A DNA stretch of 19,295 bases, taken from Roseovarius sp. UBA6167 (lineage in GTDB: Bacteria; Pseudomonadota; Alphaproteobacteria; Rhodobacterales; Rhodobacteraceae). The notes below the pieces were generated by a model. It was not told where the DNA came from and made no database searches. It worked only from the letters and a program-made list of their open reading frames with translations. Position numbers and translations under genes: made by a program. This document shows, in pieces, positions 13,195 to 19,295 of this stretch. The stretch is from NCBI GenBank assembly GCA_002428225.1, contig DIUD01000037.1:1-19295 (forward strand), written 5' to 3'. Within the stretch, counting starts at the first letter, position 1. Every line of letters starts with the position of its first letter.

Positions 13195-14424
13195 ATGTCA
13201 GAAACCCACCCGAAGATGGCGTCGCTTCGACCAGGTCCCACGCCATTCGGTGGATGGTTCTCCTTGATCGAGCGCGGTTCGGTCCAGACTCTTTTTCTGG
13301 GCATCATCGCGGGTGTGATGGTCGTGGCCGCGCTGGATGCGGCCAGTCTGATCGCCGTTCCCACGTTACTGGCTCTGCTCTGCGCGATCGCTCTCGCGCC
13401 AGCGGTCCGATGGCTGGAACATACAGGAGCACCCGCGTCGCTCTGTGCCGGTATTGTTGTCGGAGGTCTTCTGGTCGGGACGGCGATCACCGTGTATGCG
13501 TTCGCGCCCTCGGCAGAGGTCCTGAACACACGCGGGCCGGAGATTTTGCGCGAGGCAGAGTCGCGGGCGCGCCAGATCATATACGACCTGTCACCGTCGT
13601 CCAACGGCGGGTCGGGCGCCGAGGCCCCGGTCGAGTCGGAGAGAAGCCTGGTCACCAACCCCGGCAATCCGCCTGCGTCGGACACGAACGACGAAAAGGA
13701 CCCGGGCGACGACGCCATGGATAAACTGGTGGATGGAGGTCAGCGACTTCTGGCAGACTGGGCGATCGGCGCGCCGAAGGTCGCTGCAGGTGCCCTGTTG
13801 TGGGCCATGCTGACCTTCTTTCTGCTACGTGATCGCGTGATGCTGGCCCGACGGGGCCTGTCGCTGATTTCCCAGGCATCGACGCGTCGGGCGGTAGGCC
13901 GGGCCATGCGAGATGTAAGAACGAACGTCGCGCGCTACCTTTTGGCGATCACGGTTGTAAACTTGGGCCTCGGGCTCGTCATCGCGATCGCGTTCCACCT
14001 GATCGGCATGGCGCATGCGCCTCTCTGGGGTGTCGCGGCCGCGCTCGCAAACTTCATGCCCATTGTCGGGCTTGCCATCCTGTCCGTGGTAACGCTTGCC
14101 GTCGGCATCGCATCATTCAACGATCCGGTTGTCGCTCTCATACCCTTTGCCGTGCTCGTGACGCTGAATGCCATCGAGGCCAACGTGGTGACACCCATGA
14201 TCATCGGCTCGCGCATCCGGATTGCGCCGATCGCCGTTTTCGTGGCAATCGCCCTGGGGGCCTGGCTTTGGGGGGCCGCCGGGGCGTTGATCGCCACACC
14301 GGCATTGATTGTCGCGACAGCCTTCGTGCGACGGCTCAACGCCGCCGGCCGGCCCTCACTGCCCCGACGCCATCAGGAAGAGCCGGGCGGAGCAGCGGTT
14401 TTGACCGTCGGTCCGGGGCCCTGA
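13195..14424 (+). CDS. AI-2E family transporter (PerM-like permease)
   Basis: The 409-residue inner-membrane protein has hydrophobic segments near 31-50, 52-72, 84-104, 192-212, 248-272, 275-308, 310-332 and 344-378, as in the AI-2E/PerM family. The family motifs 'NFMPIVG' (286-292) and 'EANVVTPMIIGSRIRIAPI...GAWLWGAAGALIATP' (328-369) are clear. The substrate is unknown; the name derives from TqsA but most members are not shown to move AI-2. The large loop (about 133-180) is unusually acidic and low-complexity (Ser/Gly/Asp/Glu-rich). ATG 13195 has GGAAAGG 11 bases upstream; ATG 13162 lacks an SD. It converges with the ompA-like gene, with 16 bases between stops. Confidence 0.85.
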   Translation: MSETHPKMASLRPGPTPFGGWFSLIERGSVQTLFLGIIAGVMVVAALDAASLIAVPTLLALLCAIALAPAVRWLEHTGAPASLCAGIVVGGLLVGTAITVYAFAPSAEVLNTRGPEILREAESRARQIIYDLSPSSNGGSGAEAPVESERSLVTNPGNPPASDTNDEKDPGDDAMDKLVDGGQRLLADWAIGAPKVAAGALLWAMLTFFLLRDRVMLARRGLSLISQASTRRAVGRAMRDVRTNVARYLLAITVVNLGLGLVIAIAFHLIGMAHAPLWGVAAALANFMPIVGLAILSVVTLAVGIASFNDPVVALIPFAVLVTLNAIEANVVTPMIIGSRIRIAPIAVFVAIALGAWLWGAAGALIATPALIVATAFVRRLNAAGRPSLPRRHQEEPGGAAVLTVGPGP

Positions 14425-14440
14425 TGGGTCCATGTGTCGG

Positions 14441-15844
14441 TTATCGCCCGCTGTCCCGCATGAGCGTTGTGATCCGGCGCACAGCGACACGGCGGTTGAC
14501 ACGTTCGGCCTGCTGCGTGGGGATTTTCAGGAACCGTTCGCCATAGCCCTGCACGATCATGTTCTCGGCCGGCACATCAAAATACTCATTGAAGGCGAGC
14601 GCCACGGACTCGGCGCGCCGGTCCGACAGCAGCAGATTGTAGCCCGGCTCGCCGATTGCATCCGTGTAGCCCTCGATCAGAAACAGCTCCGTCGGATCCT
14701 CGGCGATGATGTCGCGCATCAGCATGCCCATCTGCCGCAATTGCTCGGCCTGTGAGGGCTGGATAGCGGATGAGGCGGTGGCGAAGGTGACGTTCCGGAG
14801 ATTGATTTCGGGGTTCAACTGCCGCACTTCGTTGATCTCGCGCACCTGTTGCAGGCTGAAGCTGCGTCCGATGTCACGGCGGTCGGCGGCAAGCAGGGCC
14901 GCGCGCAGGCTCTCGCGGTCGCTGGCCGCCTGATAGTCGAACGTGTCGACAGATGGTTCGGGCAGGTCACGCACCACCACCGGCGCAAAGGTCTGGGTGT
15001 CGTCGAACAGCACATATTCACGCCCGTCCGTCTCGATCAGAACGCGTCTCAGGACGCGCCCGGCGGAGTCGCGGATAGTAACGATCTCGGTGCCATCGCT
15101 GCGCACGACATTTGTGCGCGTGGACCCGTCGCTGAACCGCTGGGTGCGCACATCCGAACCAGGTTGGCGCAGCAACGCATCGTCATCCTTGAGGATTCGG
15201 TAGTCATTGTCGTCATCGACCACGATGACCCGATCACCGGTATTTGCCTCGACGCGCTGGCCGTTCAACAAGACTGCGCCGACCACCACTGCACCAAGCG
15301 CGAGCAGGCCCGCCTTTTGCAGATCGCTCATCCCATTCCTTGACTTCGCTTGTGGTGCGGCAGTCTGTTGGGTGGCGGCGGCGTCCTGATTTTCGGGGCT
15401 CCATTCCTTGAACTCTTCATTGCTCGAACGGCTTGTCTGCTCGGTGACGGTCTCGGATGTCACATCGGTTGGGGTTTTGACATCTCCCTCCGTCGCGAGC
15501 GCCTCAATCGGAGCACCGCTCAGGGTTTCGATCAAACTCGCTTCTGCCTCTGCCTCTGCCGCCGCCGCCTCAGCCTCGACCTGTTCCTTTGCCGCCGCGT
15601 CCGCCTCGGCCTGAGCTGCCGCTTGCTCTGCCGCCGCAGCCTCGACTTCGGCTTTCGCCTCCGCGCTGGCCTCTGCCGCCACCGCTGCGTCGGTGCTGGC
15701 GTCTGTCTCCGCCGCGGCTTTGATCTCGCCACCGGCAGCGTTCGCGTTCGCATTGACGCTGGATTGTGCCAGCGTCTGGCCGGGCTGCAGCAAAGATATG
15801 GCGGCGAGAATTGCCGTGATCGATTTCAGGGAATAATTCGTCAC
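14441..15844 (-). CDS. OmpA-family protein with Ala/Glu-rich region and C-terminal peptidoglycan-binding domain
   Basis: The 467-residue product has a probable signal peptide (1-27, ending QTLAQ), a long Ala/Glu/Asp-rich low-complexity stretch (about 36-102) likely to form a helix, a hydrophobic segment at 178-195, a charged beta-rich middle, and an OmpA-like domain (350-460). That domain has 'NVTFATASSAI', 'IEGYTDAIG' (390-398), 'LSDRRAESV' and 'NRRV', matching the peptidoglycan-binding motif. It probably tethers the envelope to the cell wall. The GTG start is supported by AGAGGA seven bases upstream. A 78-codon frame ends 12 bases before it. The hydrophobic segment makes an inner-membrane anchor an alternative to an outer-membrane protein. 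Confidence 0.85.
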   Translation of the reverse strand: MTNYSLKSITAILAAISLLQPGQTLAQSSVNANANAAGGEIKAAAETDASTDAAVAAEASAEAKAEVEAAAAEQAAAQAEADAAAKEQVEAEAAAAEAEAEASLIETLSGAPIEALATEGDVKTPTDVTSETVTEQTSRSSNEEFKEWSPENQDAAATQQTAAPQAKSRNGMSDLQKAGLLALGAVVVGAVLLNGQRVEANTGDRVIVVDDDNDYRILKDDDALLRQPGSDVRTQRFSDGSTRTNVVRSDGTEIVTIRDSAGRVLRRVLIETDGREYVLFDDTQTFAPVVVRDLPEPSVDTFDYQAASDRESLRAALLAADRRDIGRSFSLQQVREINEVRQLNPEINLRNVTFATASSAIQPSQAEQLRQMGMLMRDIIAEDPTELFLIEGYTDAIGEPGYNLLLSDRRAESVALAFNEYFDVPAENMIVQGYGERFLKIPTQQAERVNRRVAVRRITTLMRDSGR

Positions 15845-15856
15845 GTCGGTTTCCTC

Positions 15857-16093
15857 TCAAAAGCGGGCCAGGATACACATTGAGGCTCTCAATCCTGCGC
15901 ATCGACAGCTGCCCTCCAAGCGCGGCACCTCGCATCTCTCCAAGGCAAACGCGCGGCTTGGTGGGTTCATCGGTTCAAAATCTAGCTGAAACGAGTCGTC
16001 GCAAGGCTGATGCAGGTAAGTGCCGGAGGCCGTCGTCTCTGTGACAAGCAACGGTCGAGCGGGAAAATCTGCACGACGCCCGTAGACGTTCAC
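15857..16093 (-). CDS. Possible small ORF upstream of the OmpA-family gene
   Basis: A GTG at 16093 is preceded by GGAGG with six bases spacing, a strong SD, and opens a 78-codon frame that ends 12 bases before the OmpA-family start. The product has four cysteines and no clear signal peptide or domain; it begins MNVYGRRADFPARPLLVTE. I do not recognise it. Part of it (TYLHQP..DS) lies in a 32-base sequence repeated at 18771-18802, so it may be an element relic rather than a gene. Without it, the stretch 15845-16182 holds only leaders and promoters. Confidence 0.3.
   Translation of the reverse strand: MNVYGRRADFPARPLLVTETTASGTYLHQPCDDSFQLDFEPMNPPSRAFALERCEVPRLEGSCRCAGLRASMCILARF
15992..16023 (+). 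repeat. Copy A of a 32-base direct repeat
   Basis: This sequence and 18771-18802 agree at 27 of 32 positions, with 'AGGCTGAT', then one mismatch, then 'CAGGTAAGTGC' as the best-conserved part. A third AGGTAAGTG occurs inverted at 16141-16149. Origin unknown; possibly IS-derived. Confidence 0.5.
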
Positions 16094-16182
16094 AGTTCAC
16101 CTCCAGACAGGACCCGTGCGAGCTGCCTATCACGGTCGTCCACTTACCTCTGGCGATGGTGATAAAATCAAGGAAAGTCACT

Positions 16183-16704
16183 ATGAACCTTCTCAAGACC
16201 ACAGTCATTTGCAGTGCGTTCGTCCTCGCAGCAGCCGGTCCGTCGACCGCTCTCGAAAAGACGCTCTCCGGTTTGGAAGTCAAATCCACCTTGAGTGCCT
16301 ATGAGGAAAACAATGTCCTCAAGTTCTGGCCGACGCTGGACGAGGACCTCGCCATCGCGATCGCCTCGAAACTTACCATCGACGACACGGCTGACGCGCC
16401 GCGGATCTCGGTCGAGATCAACAACGTGGCGATCAACGGCAACCCGGTGTTGACAGACTCGGGTGAGTTCAACCAGCTTGAAGGCACCGTGACCACGTAT
16501 GAAGGTAGCAACAGCCCTTCCGCAGTTGCAAAGGGATCAAGCGGTGATGCTCAGATCGGCAGCTATGCCCTGCGGATGCAGGCCGTCAGCGGAGAGCCTC
16601 AGGTGCCCCATGACTGGGTCACAGTCGCCCCGTCGCAGGACGATTTCTACAATGCGCTGATTGATGCCTACGCCACGAGGATCGTCGAACGCATCGACGA
16701 ATAA
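16183..16704 (+). CDS. Exported protein of unknown function
   Basis: The 173-residue product begins with a signal peptide (MNLLKTTVICSAFVLAAAGPSTA), so it should be periplasmic or secreted. The mature part is acidic and beta-rich ('ISVEINNVAINGNPVL', 'LEGTVTTYEG') with 'DEDLAIAIASKL' near the start and no cysteines after the signal. I recognise no family. ATG 16183 is chosen because AAGGA lies eight bases upstream and the signal peptide starts there; an in-frame ATG at 16156 lacks both. A strong terminator follows directly, so it is a single-gene unit. Confidence 0.75.
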   Translation: MNLLKTTVICSAFVLAAAGPSTALEKTLSGLEVKSTLSAYEENNVLKFWPTLDEDLAIAIASKLTIDDTADAPRISVEINNVAINGNPVLTDSGEFNQLEGTVTTYEGSNSPSAVAKGSSGDAQIGSYALRMQAVSGEPQVPHDWVTVAPSQDDFYNALIDAYATRIVERIDE

Positions 16705-16717
16705 TCCCCGAACCAAG

Positions 16718-16751
16718 ACGCCGGTCCGACAGATGTTGGACCGGCGTTTTC
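16718..16751 (+). terminator. Intrinsic terminator after the exported protein gene
   Basis: ACGCCGGTCC (16718-16727) pairs perfectly with GGACCGGCGT (16738-16747) around a ten-base loop and is followed by TTTC. It is placed 13 bases after the stop codon. Confidence 0.85.
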
Positions 16752-16989
16752 ATGACTCGGGCAGGGTTGCCCATTGGCGCCAGGCCTTCGAAGCCGATGC
16801 GCCGGATCATATTGCAGAGCGATGACGACCGCAGGTTACGGGATCCGGGATCGACACTCAGGGCCCTGATGCATTAGCGAAGATGGTGCGCTTCTTTCTG
16901 GGCAAGCCAGCCAGGGACGGCGTTCGCTGATCTGGACGGAAAGCGGCACCACGCAGAGAGTGCTGAATTTCATGATGACGGATTGAACC
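16752..16989. other. Stretch without a recognisable gene
   Basis: Only short frames are present and none has a convincing SD or family resemblance. It may contain decayed coding sequence upstream of the frameshifted NTF2-like gene. I see no repeat or IS terminus here. Confidence 0.35.
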
Positions 16990-17336
16990 ATGACAGATGA
17001 AGGCACGCTTTGGGACATGGAAGAGCGGTTTTGGACCGAAGGTGCCGACAGCGCCCGGACGGTGACGGCCAAGGGGGCCGTCTTTGTCTTTCCCTATCCG
17101 GTGGCATCCTTCAGGGCAATCAGCTCTGGTGGGAAAGCCAGGTCGCGCAGCGCTGGCGTTCCGTTGGTAGAACGGAGCGGTGCTTTGCCCGGGAAAAGGA
17201 TGTGGCCATCCTCGCCTATCACGTCTCCGCGGAACGTGACGACACGCCGATTTACGAGGCCCTTTGCACGTCGTCCCATCTCAACGACGCCGGCGGCTGG
17301 CTGCGGATCGTGCACCAGCAAACACCGTCGTCCTGA
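16990..17336 (+). pseudogene. Frameshifted NTF2-like (DUF4440-type) gene
   Basis: From ATG 16990, frame 1 reads MTDEGTLWDMEERFWTEG...VFVFPYP. The continuation GGILQGN...YHVSAE...WLRIVHQQTPS lies one frame over and ends at 17336. Together they resemble small NTF2-like/DUF4440 proteins ('LW..EE.FWTGG', 'FP.PVGIL.G', 'RW.SV', 'Y.A.CTS', 'GGWR..QHQQTP'). One missing base near 17101-17106, where CCGGTGGCATC would be CCGGTGGGCATC, explains the break. It is either a recent pseudogene or a sequencing error in a G run. NTF2-like folds bind small hydrophobic ligands; no catalytic role can be assigned. Confidence 0.6.
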
Positions 17337-17443
17337 CCCCGCGCCTTTTCAAGTCTCTCCCCGAATACGGAGGTTGAAGTGGCCACGAACGGCGACGGTG
17401 GTGTACCCTCAGGTCTGGAAATTCGCTTGAGGTTGGGGCCATG

Positions 17444-17475
17444 AGCCCCTGCCGGGGCGCGCCCCGGCAGGGGCT
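17444..17475. repeat. Perfect 32-bp palindrome
   Basis: The left arm AGCCCCTGCCGGGGCG (17444-17459) is the exact reverse complement of the right arm. It lies about 50 bases before the IS256 transposase fragment. No T-tract follows on either strand, so it may be an IS-associated transcription barrier or a cruciform site rather than a plain terminator. Confidence 0.8.
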
Positions 17476-17489
17476 GCCCATTCTGGTAT

Positions 17490-17516
17490 TCCATGGAGTT
17501 GCAAACCAACCATGGA
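17490..17516 (+). promoter_or_regulatory. Hairpin overlapping the SD of the IS256 transposase relic
   Basis: TCCATGG (17490-17496) pairs with CCATGGA (17510-17516) around a 13-base loop. The right arm overlaps the GGAG SD (17514-17517) of the ATG at 17526. Sequestering the SD in read-through transcripts is a known way for ISs to limit transposase (established for IS10-type elements); here it is inferred. Confidence 0.45.
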
Positions 17517-17525
17517 GAAGAGCGA

Positions 17526-17690
17526 ATGGACAGACGAAAGGATACGGCGGTTGAGGCGATCTTGGAACAGCTGATTGAGACGGGGCCCACAGACATTGCC
17601 TCGGTGTTCGCCCGGGCGTTCGAGCTGGCGATGCAGATCGAGCGCGAGCGGTTCCTGCGCGCCGGGCGTTACGAGCGAACGCCCTATTGA
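17526..17690 (+). pseudogene. IS256-family transposase, N-terminal fragment
   Basis: The 54-residue frame contains 'AVEAILEQLIETGPTDIASV' and 'FELAMQIERERFLRAGRYERTP', the typical N-terminus of IS256 transposases, where '.ER.FL.AG.YERTP.R.GYANG' is expected. It breaks after YERTP and stops. GGAG eight bases before the ATG supports the start. The whole catalytic domain is missing. It is on the opposite strand to the C-terminal fragment at 10980-11290; the two could be parts of the same or of different IS256 copies. Confidence 0.75.
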
Positions 17691-17729
17691 CCATCAGCGT
17701 GATCAGACGCGATGACCCCGGCACTAACC

Positions 17730-17741
17730 TGCATCAGTGCA
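17730..17741. promoter_or_regulatory. Second copy of TGCATCAGTGCA
   Basis: Identical to 12582-12593. It lies just past the IS256 relic and downstream of the membrane protein gene (stop at 17761), not in an obvious promoter, which weakens the operator idea. Confidence 0.2.
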
Positions 17742-17760
17742 GATGCGCGTCACGGGCTCA

Positions 17761-18150
17761 TCAGGACCGGCGTGCCAGCAGGAAGGCAGCAAGAAAGGCC
17801 GCGATGGGAAGGAGCGGACGGGTTGACCGGGTCAGCGCCACTGCAAGGGCGACATCAGCCTCGCTCCGGGATTGCGCCTCGGCAACCCGTGCCATTCGGC
17901 GATCCACAAGAGTGCCTCCGATCAGGTGCACCGCAAGAGCCAGCAACGCGACAAGGATCGCCACCGCAAGCGCCGCTACAGGAAAGCCGAACAGGCCGGT
18001 CAGCGCGGACAGACCCGATGCGAGCAGAAGCAGCAACGATACCACAACCAGAGCTGCCGTCAGGGTCGCCGCCGCCGCCCGGACCGCCGCCGCCCCGGTG
18101 CGGGCAGCAAGGACATCACGCAGCGGTGCGAGAAGCGGCAGACGGGTCAC
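17761..18150 (-). CDS. Small membrane protein coupled to the DUF883 gene
   Basis: The 129-residue product has an amphipathic start, two strong hydrophobic segments (about 28-50 and 55-78), a charged helix (82-108) and a C-terminal hydrophobic segment (112-127) ending in ARRS. This layout recalls phage-holin-like or other small membrane proteins that accompany DUF883 genes, but I cannot assign a family. The GTG start is three bases after the DUF883 stop, with AAGGG seven bases upstream inside that gene, so the two are translationally coupled. A membrane or ribosome-tethering stress role is only suggested by the neighbour. Confidence 0.7.
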   Translation of the reverse strand: MTRLPLLAPLRDVLAARTGAAAVRAAAATLTAALVVVSLLLLLASGLSALTGLFGFPVAALAVAILVALLALAVHLIGGTLVDRRMARVAEAQSRSEADVALAVALTRSTRPLLPIAAFLAAFLLARRS

Positions 18151-18153
18151 GGA

Positions 18154-18429
18154 TCAACCCTTGCGCGCGACAAGGCCAAGCAAGAGGCCGATCCCTGCCG
18201 CAATGCCGATCGCGGTCAGCGGATGGCCAAGCACCGCGTTGGTGGCCGTTGCCTGGGCGTCACGACCGGTCTGGCCGATCTTGCGCCCGGCGGTTTCGAT
18301 CCCGTCGGACATTTCTTCGGTGATGGTTGCGGTAAGGTGTGCAAGATCGGCGCGCAGGGTCTCGATTTGCTGGGCGATGTCATGCTCGGTCGGGGTTGCA
18401 CTTGTGTTCAGGGGGGCGGATTTGTTCAT
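18154..18429 (-). CDS. DUF883 (ElaB/YqjD/YgaM-type) membrane-anchored protein
   Basis: The 91-residue product has a helical, charged N-terminal part (about 15-60, predicted coiled coil) and a C-terminal membrane anchor with 'GHPLTAIGIAAGIGLLLGLVARKG' at 68-91, the hallmark of DUF883. In E. coli, YqjD of this family binds ribosomes at the inner membrane in stationary phase. ATG 18429 is chosen because AGGAG lies eight bases upstream. It is first in a unit with the membrane protein at 17761-18150. Confidence 0.88.
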   Translation of the reverse strand: MNKSAPLNTSATPTEHDIAQQIETLRADLAHLTATITEEMSDGIETAGRKIGQTGRDAQATATNAVLGHPLTAIGIAAGIGLLLGLVARKG

Positions 18430-18555
18430 GGGGAAATCTCCTGGCATCGGATCGGGTGCCGCGGATTATGCCGTGGCTCACTTTGGCGTTGGCCAACCTT
18501 GATGGGCTGACGCTGGCGGGTCTCACTCTTGGGTGCAGCGAAGGGAGTTTGCGTT

Positions 18556-18639
18556 CAGCGCAGTCCCAGAAAGCCCAGAACAAACACGATGACCACGAAC
18601 AGTCCTATGAAGTAGATGATCCGGTTCATGGAGGGCATT
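18556..18639 (-). CDS. Very small membrane peptide (24-27 residues)
   Basis: The frame encodes MNRIIYFIGLFVVIVFVLG followed by FLGLR and a stop, a single transmembrane segment ending in a basic residue. Similar 24-25 residue peptides ('MN.IIYI.G...VI..LSFFGLR') occur in alphaproteobacteria as uncharacterised small proteins. Two starts are possible: ATG 18639 (adding MPS, with AAGG five bases upstream) or ATG 18630 (SD 12 bases away); I prefer 18639 on spacing. It lies upstream of the DUF883 gene on the same strand and may share its stress or envelope context. Confidence 0.6.
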
Positions 18640-18770
18640 TTCCCCTTTCGGGATCACCCTGGACCGGCAACCCTATGTACGACACTAGCAGCCAACCCGG
18701 TGTGCGATACAACATGGATCAGTATCGGGGAAACTGCCCTAGCAAAGTAAAGTATGCCTGGGGAAGGGGG

Positions 18771-18802
18771 CGAGTCTTTCCGAGGCTGATCCAGGTAAGT
18801 GC
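18771..18802 (+). repeat. Copy B of the 32-base direct repeat
   Basis: Matches 15992-16023 at 27 of 32 positions in the same orientation. It adjoins the hairpin at 18799-18844 and lies about 100 bases from the broken end of the istA relic. Confidence 0.5.
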
Positions 18803-18844
18803 GGTGGTGCGGGAAACCGGCATATTTCCCACTCACCGCCGCAC
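18799..18844. repeat. Long imperfect hairpin next to the istA relic
   Basis: GTGCGGTGGTGCGGGAAA (18799-18816) can pair with 18825-18844 around an eight-base loop, with one T-G pair, one mismatch and a small bulge. No T-tract follows. It may be a terminal structure of the element that truncated istA. Confidence 0.5.
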
Positions 18845-18903
18845 CTCGCGGGGGCAAAGGTCAAGGTATGGCCCCCGCAGCGATCCTTGCATCGCGCCGA
18901 CAC

Positions 18904-19295
18904 ATAGCTGCGGTCACGGCCAACAAGGATCGTGTCCACCGCGGTCTTCATATTATCGTAAATTCCACGGGCGCAGGCGCCGCCGAAGAAAGCGAACGCC
19001 TTGTCATGGGCATCGAAGACCATCTCCTGTGTCTCTCGCGGACAGGCACGCACGAACAGCATCGTGGCCACCACGATATCCAAGAGCGCTGAGTTCCTCG
19101 AAAATCCTGATCCGCGTGAGCCGATCCCGCTTCGGTTTGCGCGCATTCGCGGCCGGCATCTCGTCGAGTTCGGCCTTCCAGGGCCCGATCTTCGGCTGCG
19201 GCTGGATGCTGCGCTCGCAAGTCAGTTCCGTGACCCCGGTCCGGATCACTCTCCGCACCGTGTTCCGCGACACCCGCAGTTCGTGGCAGATTTTC
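18904..19295 (-). pseudogene. istA relic (IS21-family transposase) with internal deletion
   Basis: From the window edge, frame 1 gives KICHELRVSRNTVRRVIR, an IstA helix-turn-helix, through 'RIRIFEELSALGYRGGHDAVR'. The IstA sequence resumes one frame over as 'MLFVRACPRETQEMVFDAHDKAFAFFGGACARGIYDNMKTAVDTILVGRDRSY'. The part between, about 60 residues in normal IstA and including the 'FDWSHE' block with the first catalytic Asp, is missing. After DRSY (18904) homology ends. It is inactive. The N-terminus lies beyond the window. Confidence 0.8.

Noticed and set aside
17444..17475. CRISPR or tandem repeats in the accessory region
   Set aside because: The palindrome occurs once and no regularly spaced repeats were found.
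17691..18510. Plus-strand frames rich in Arg across 17687-18510
   Set aside because: They are shadows of the DUF883 and membrane protein genes on the other strand, which have SDs, coupling and recognisable domains.
1..19295. A composite IS21 transposon with istB at the left and istA at the right
   Set aside because: Both pieces are decayed scraps, and essential ribosomal genes lie between, so a mobile unit of this span is implausible.

Overview
The window looks like a chromosomal segment of a GC-rich alphaproteobacterium, most likely a member of the Rhodobacteraceae (Rhodobacterales). The evidence is the style of the ribosomal proteins, the small conserved accessory proteins, a GGAAC-N16-CGTT (EcfG-type) promoter match, and many IS21/IS256/IS110/IS4-type remnants. 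The assignment rests on sequence recognition alone.

Layout. (1) 1-461: insertion-sequence debris, with the start of an IS4-like transposase cut by the window edge and a short istB relic. (2) 462-1169 (+): an exported lysozyme-like protein that meets, tail to tail, a five-gene ribosomal block on the minus strand (rplB-rpsS-rplV-rpsC-rplP, 3951-1309). This block lacks its usual upstream rplW and downstream rpmC in this window and has its own promoter and a leader with two hairpins. (3) 4169-4851 (-): arfB, the ribosome-rescue hydrolase. It is preceded by what looks like a leader: a sigma70-like promoter, an 18-codon ORF with a near-perfect Shine-Dalgarno sequence, and an intrinsic terminator. 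(4) 4852-7728 (-): a probable thioesterase / UMF1-type MFS transporter / mepA transcription unit, divergent from yggT (+). (5) 8242-10726 (+): rfbC-rfbB-rfbD for dTDP-L-rhamnose synthesis, without rfbA, ending at an IS scar. (6) 10825-11290: the C-terminal end of an IS256 transposase apparently inserted in an IS110 transposase. (7) 11525-18639: an accessory cell-envelope and possibly stress region. It holds a small helical protein, a Crp/Fnr regulator, a small conserved protein, an AI-2E family permease, an OmpA-family protein with a long Ala/Glu-rich stretch, an exported protein of unknown function, a frameshifted NTF2-like gene, an IS256 N-terminal relic, a membrane protein coupled to a DUF883 protein, and a very small membrane peptide. 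(8) 18904-19295: an istA relic with an internal deletion, running off the window.

How it fits together: the left half is core translation, cell-wall and O-antigen housekeeping. The right half is a patchwork assembled between decayed IS elements, where several small proteins of the kind often controlled by the alphaproteobacterial general stress response sit together. Most promising for novelty are the leader-ORF/terminator arrangement before arfB, the EcfG-like promoter pointing antisense across 12679-12912 toward the Crp/Fnr gene, the independent leader of the split ribosomal block, and a perfect 32-bp palindrome beside the IS256 relic.
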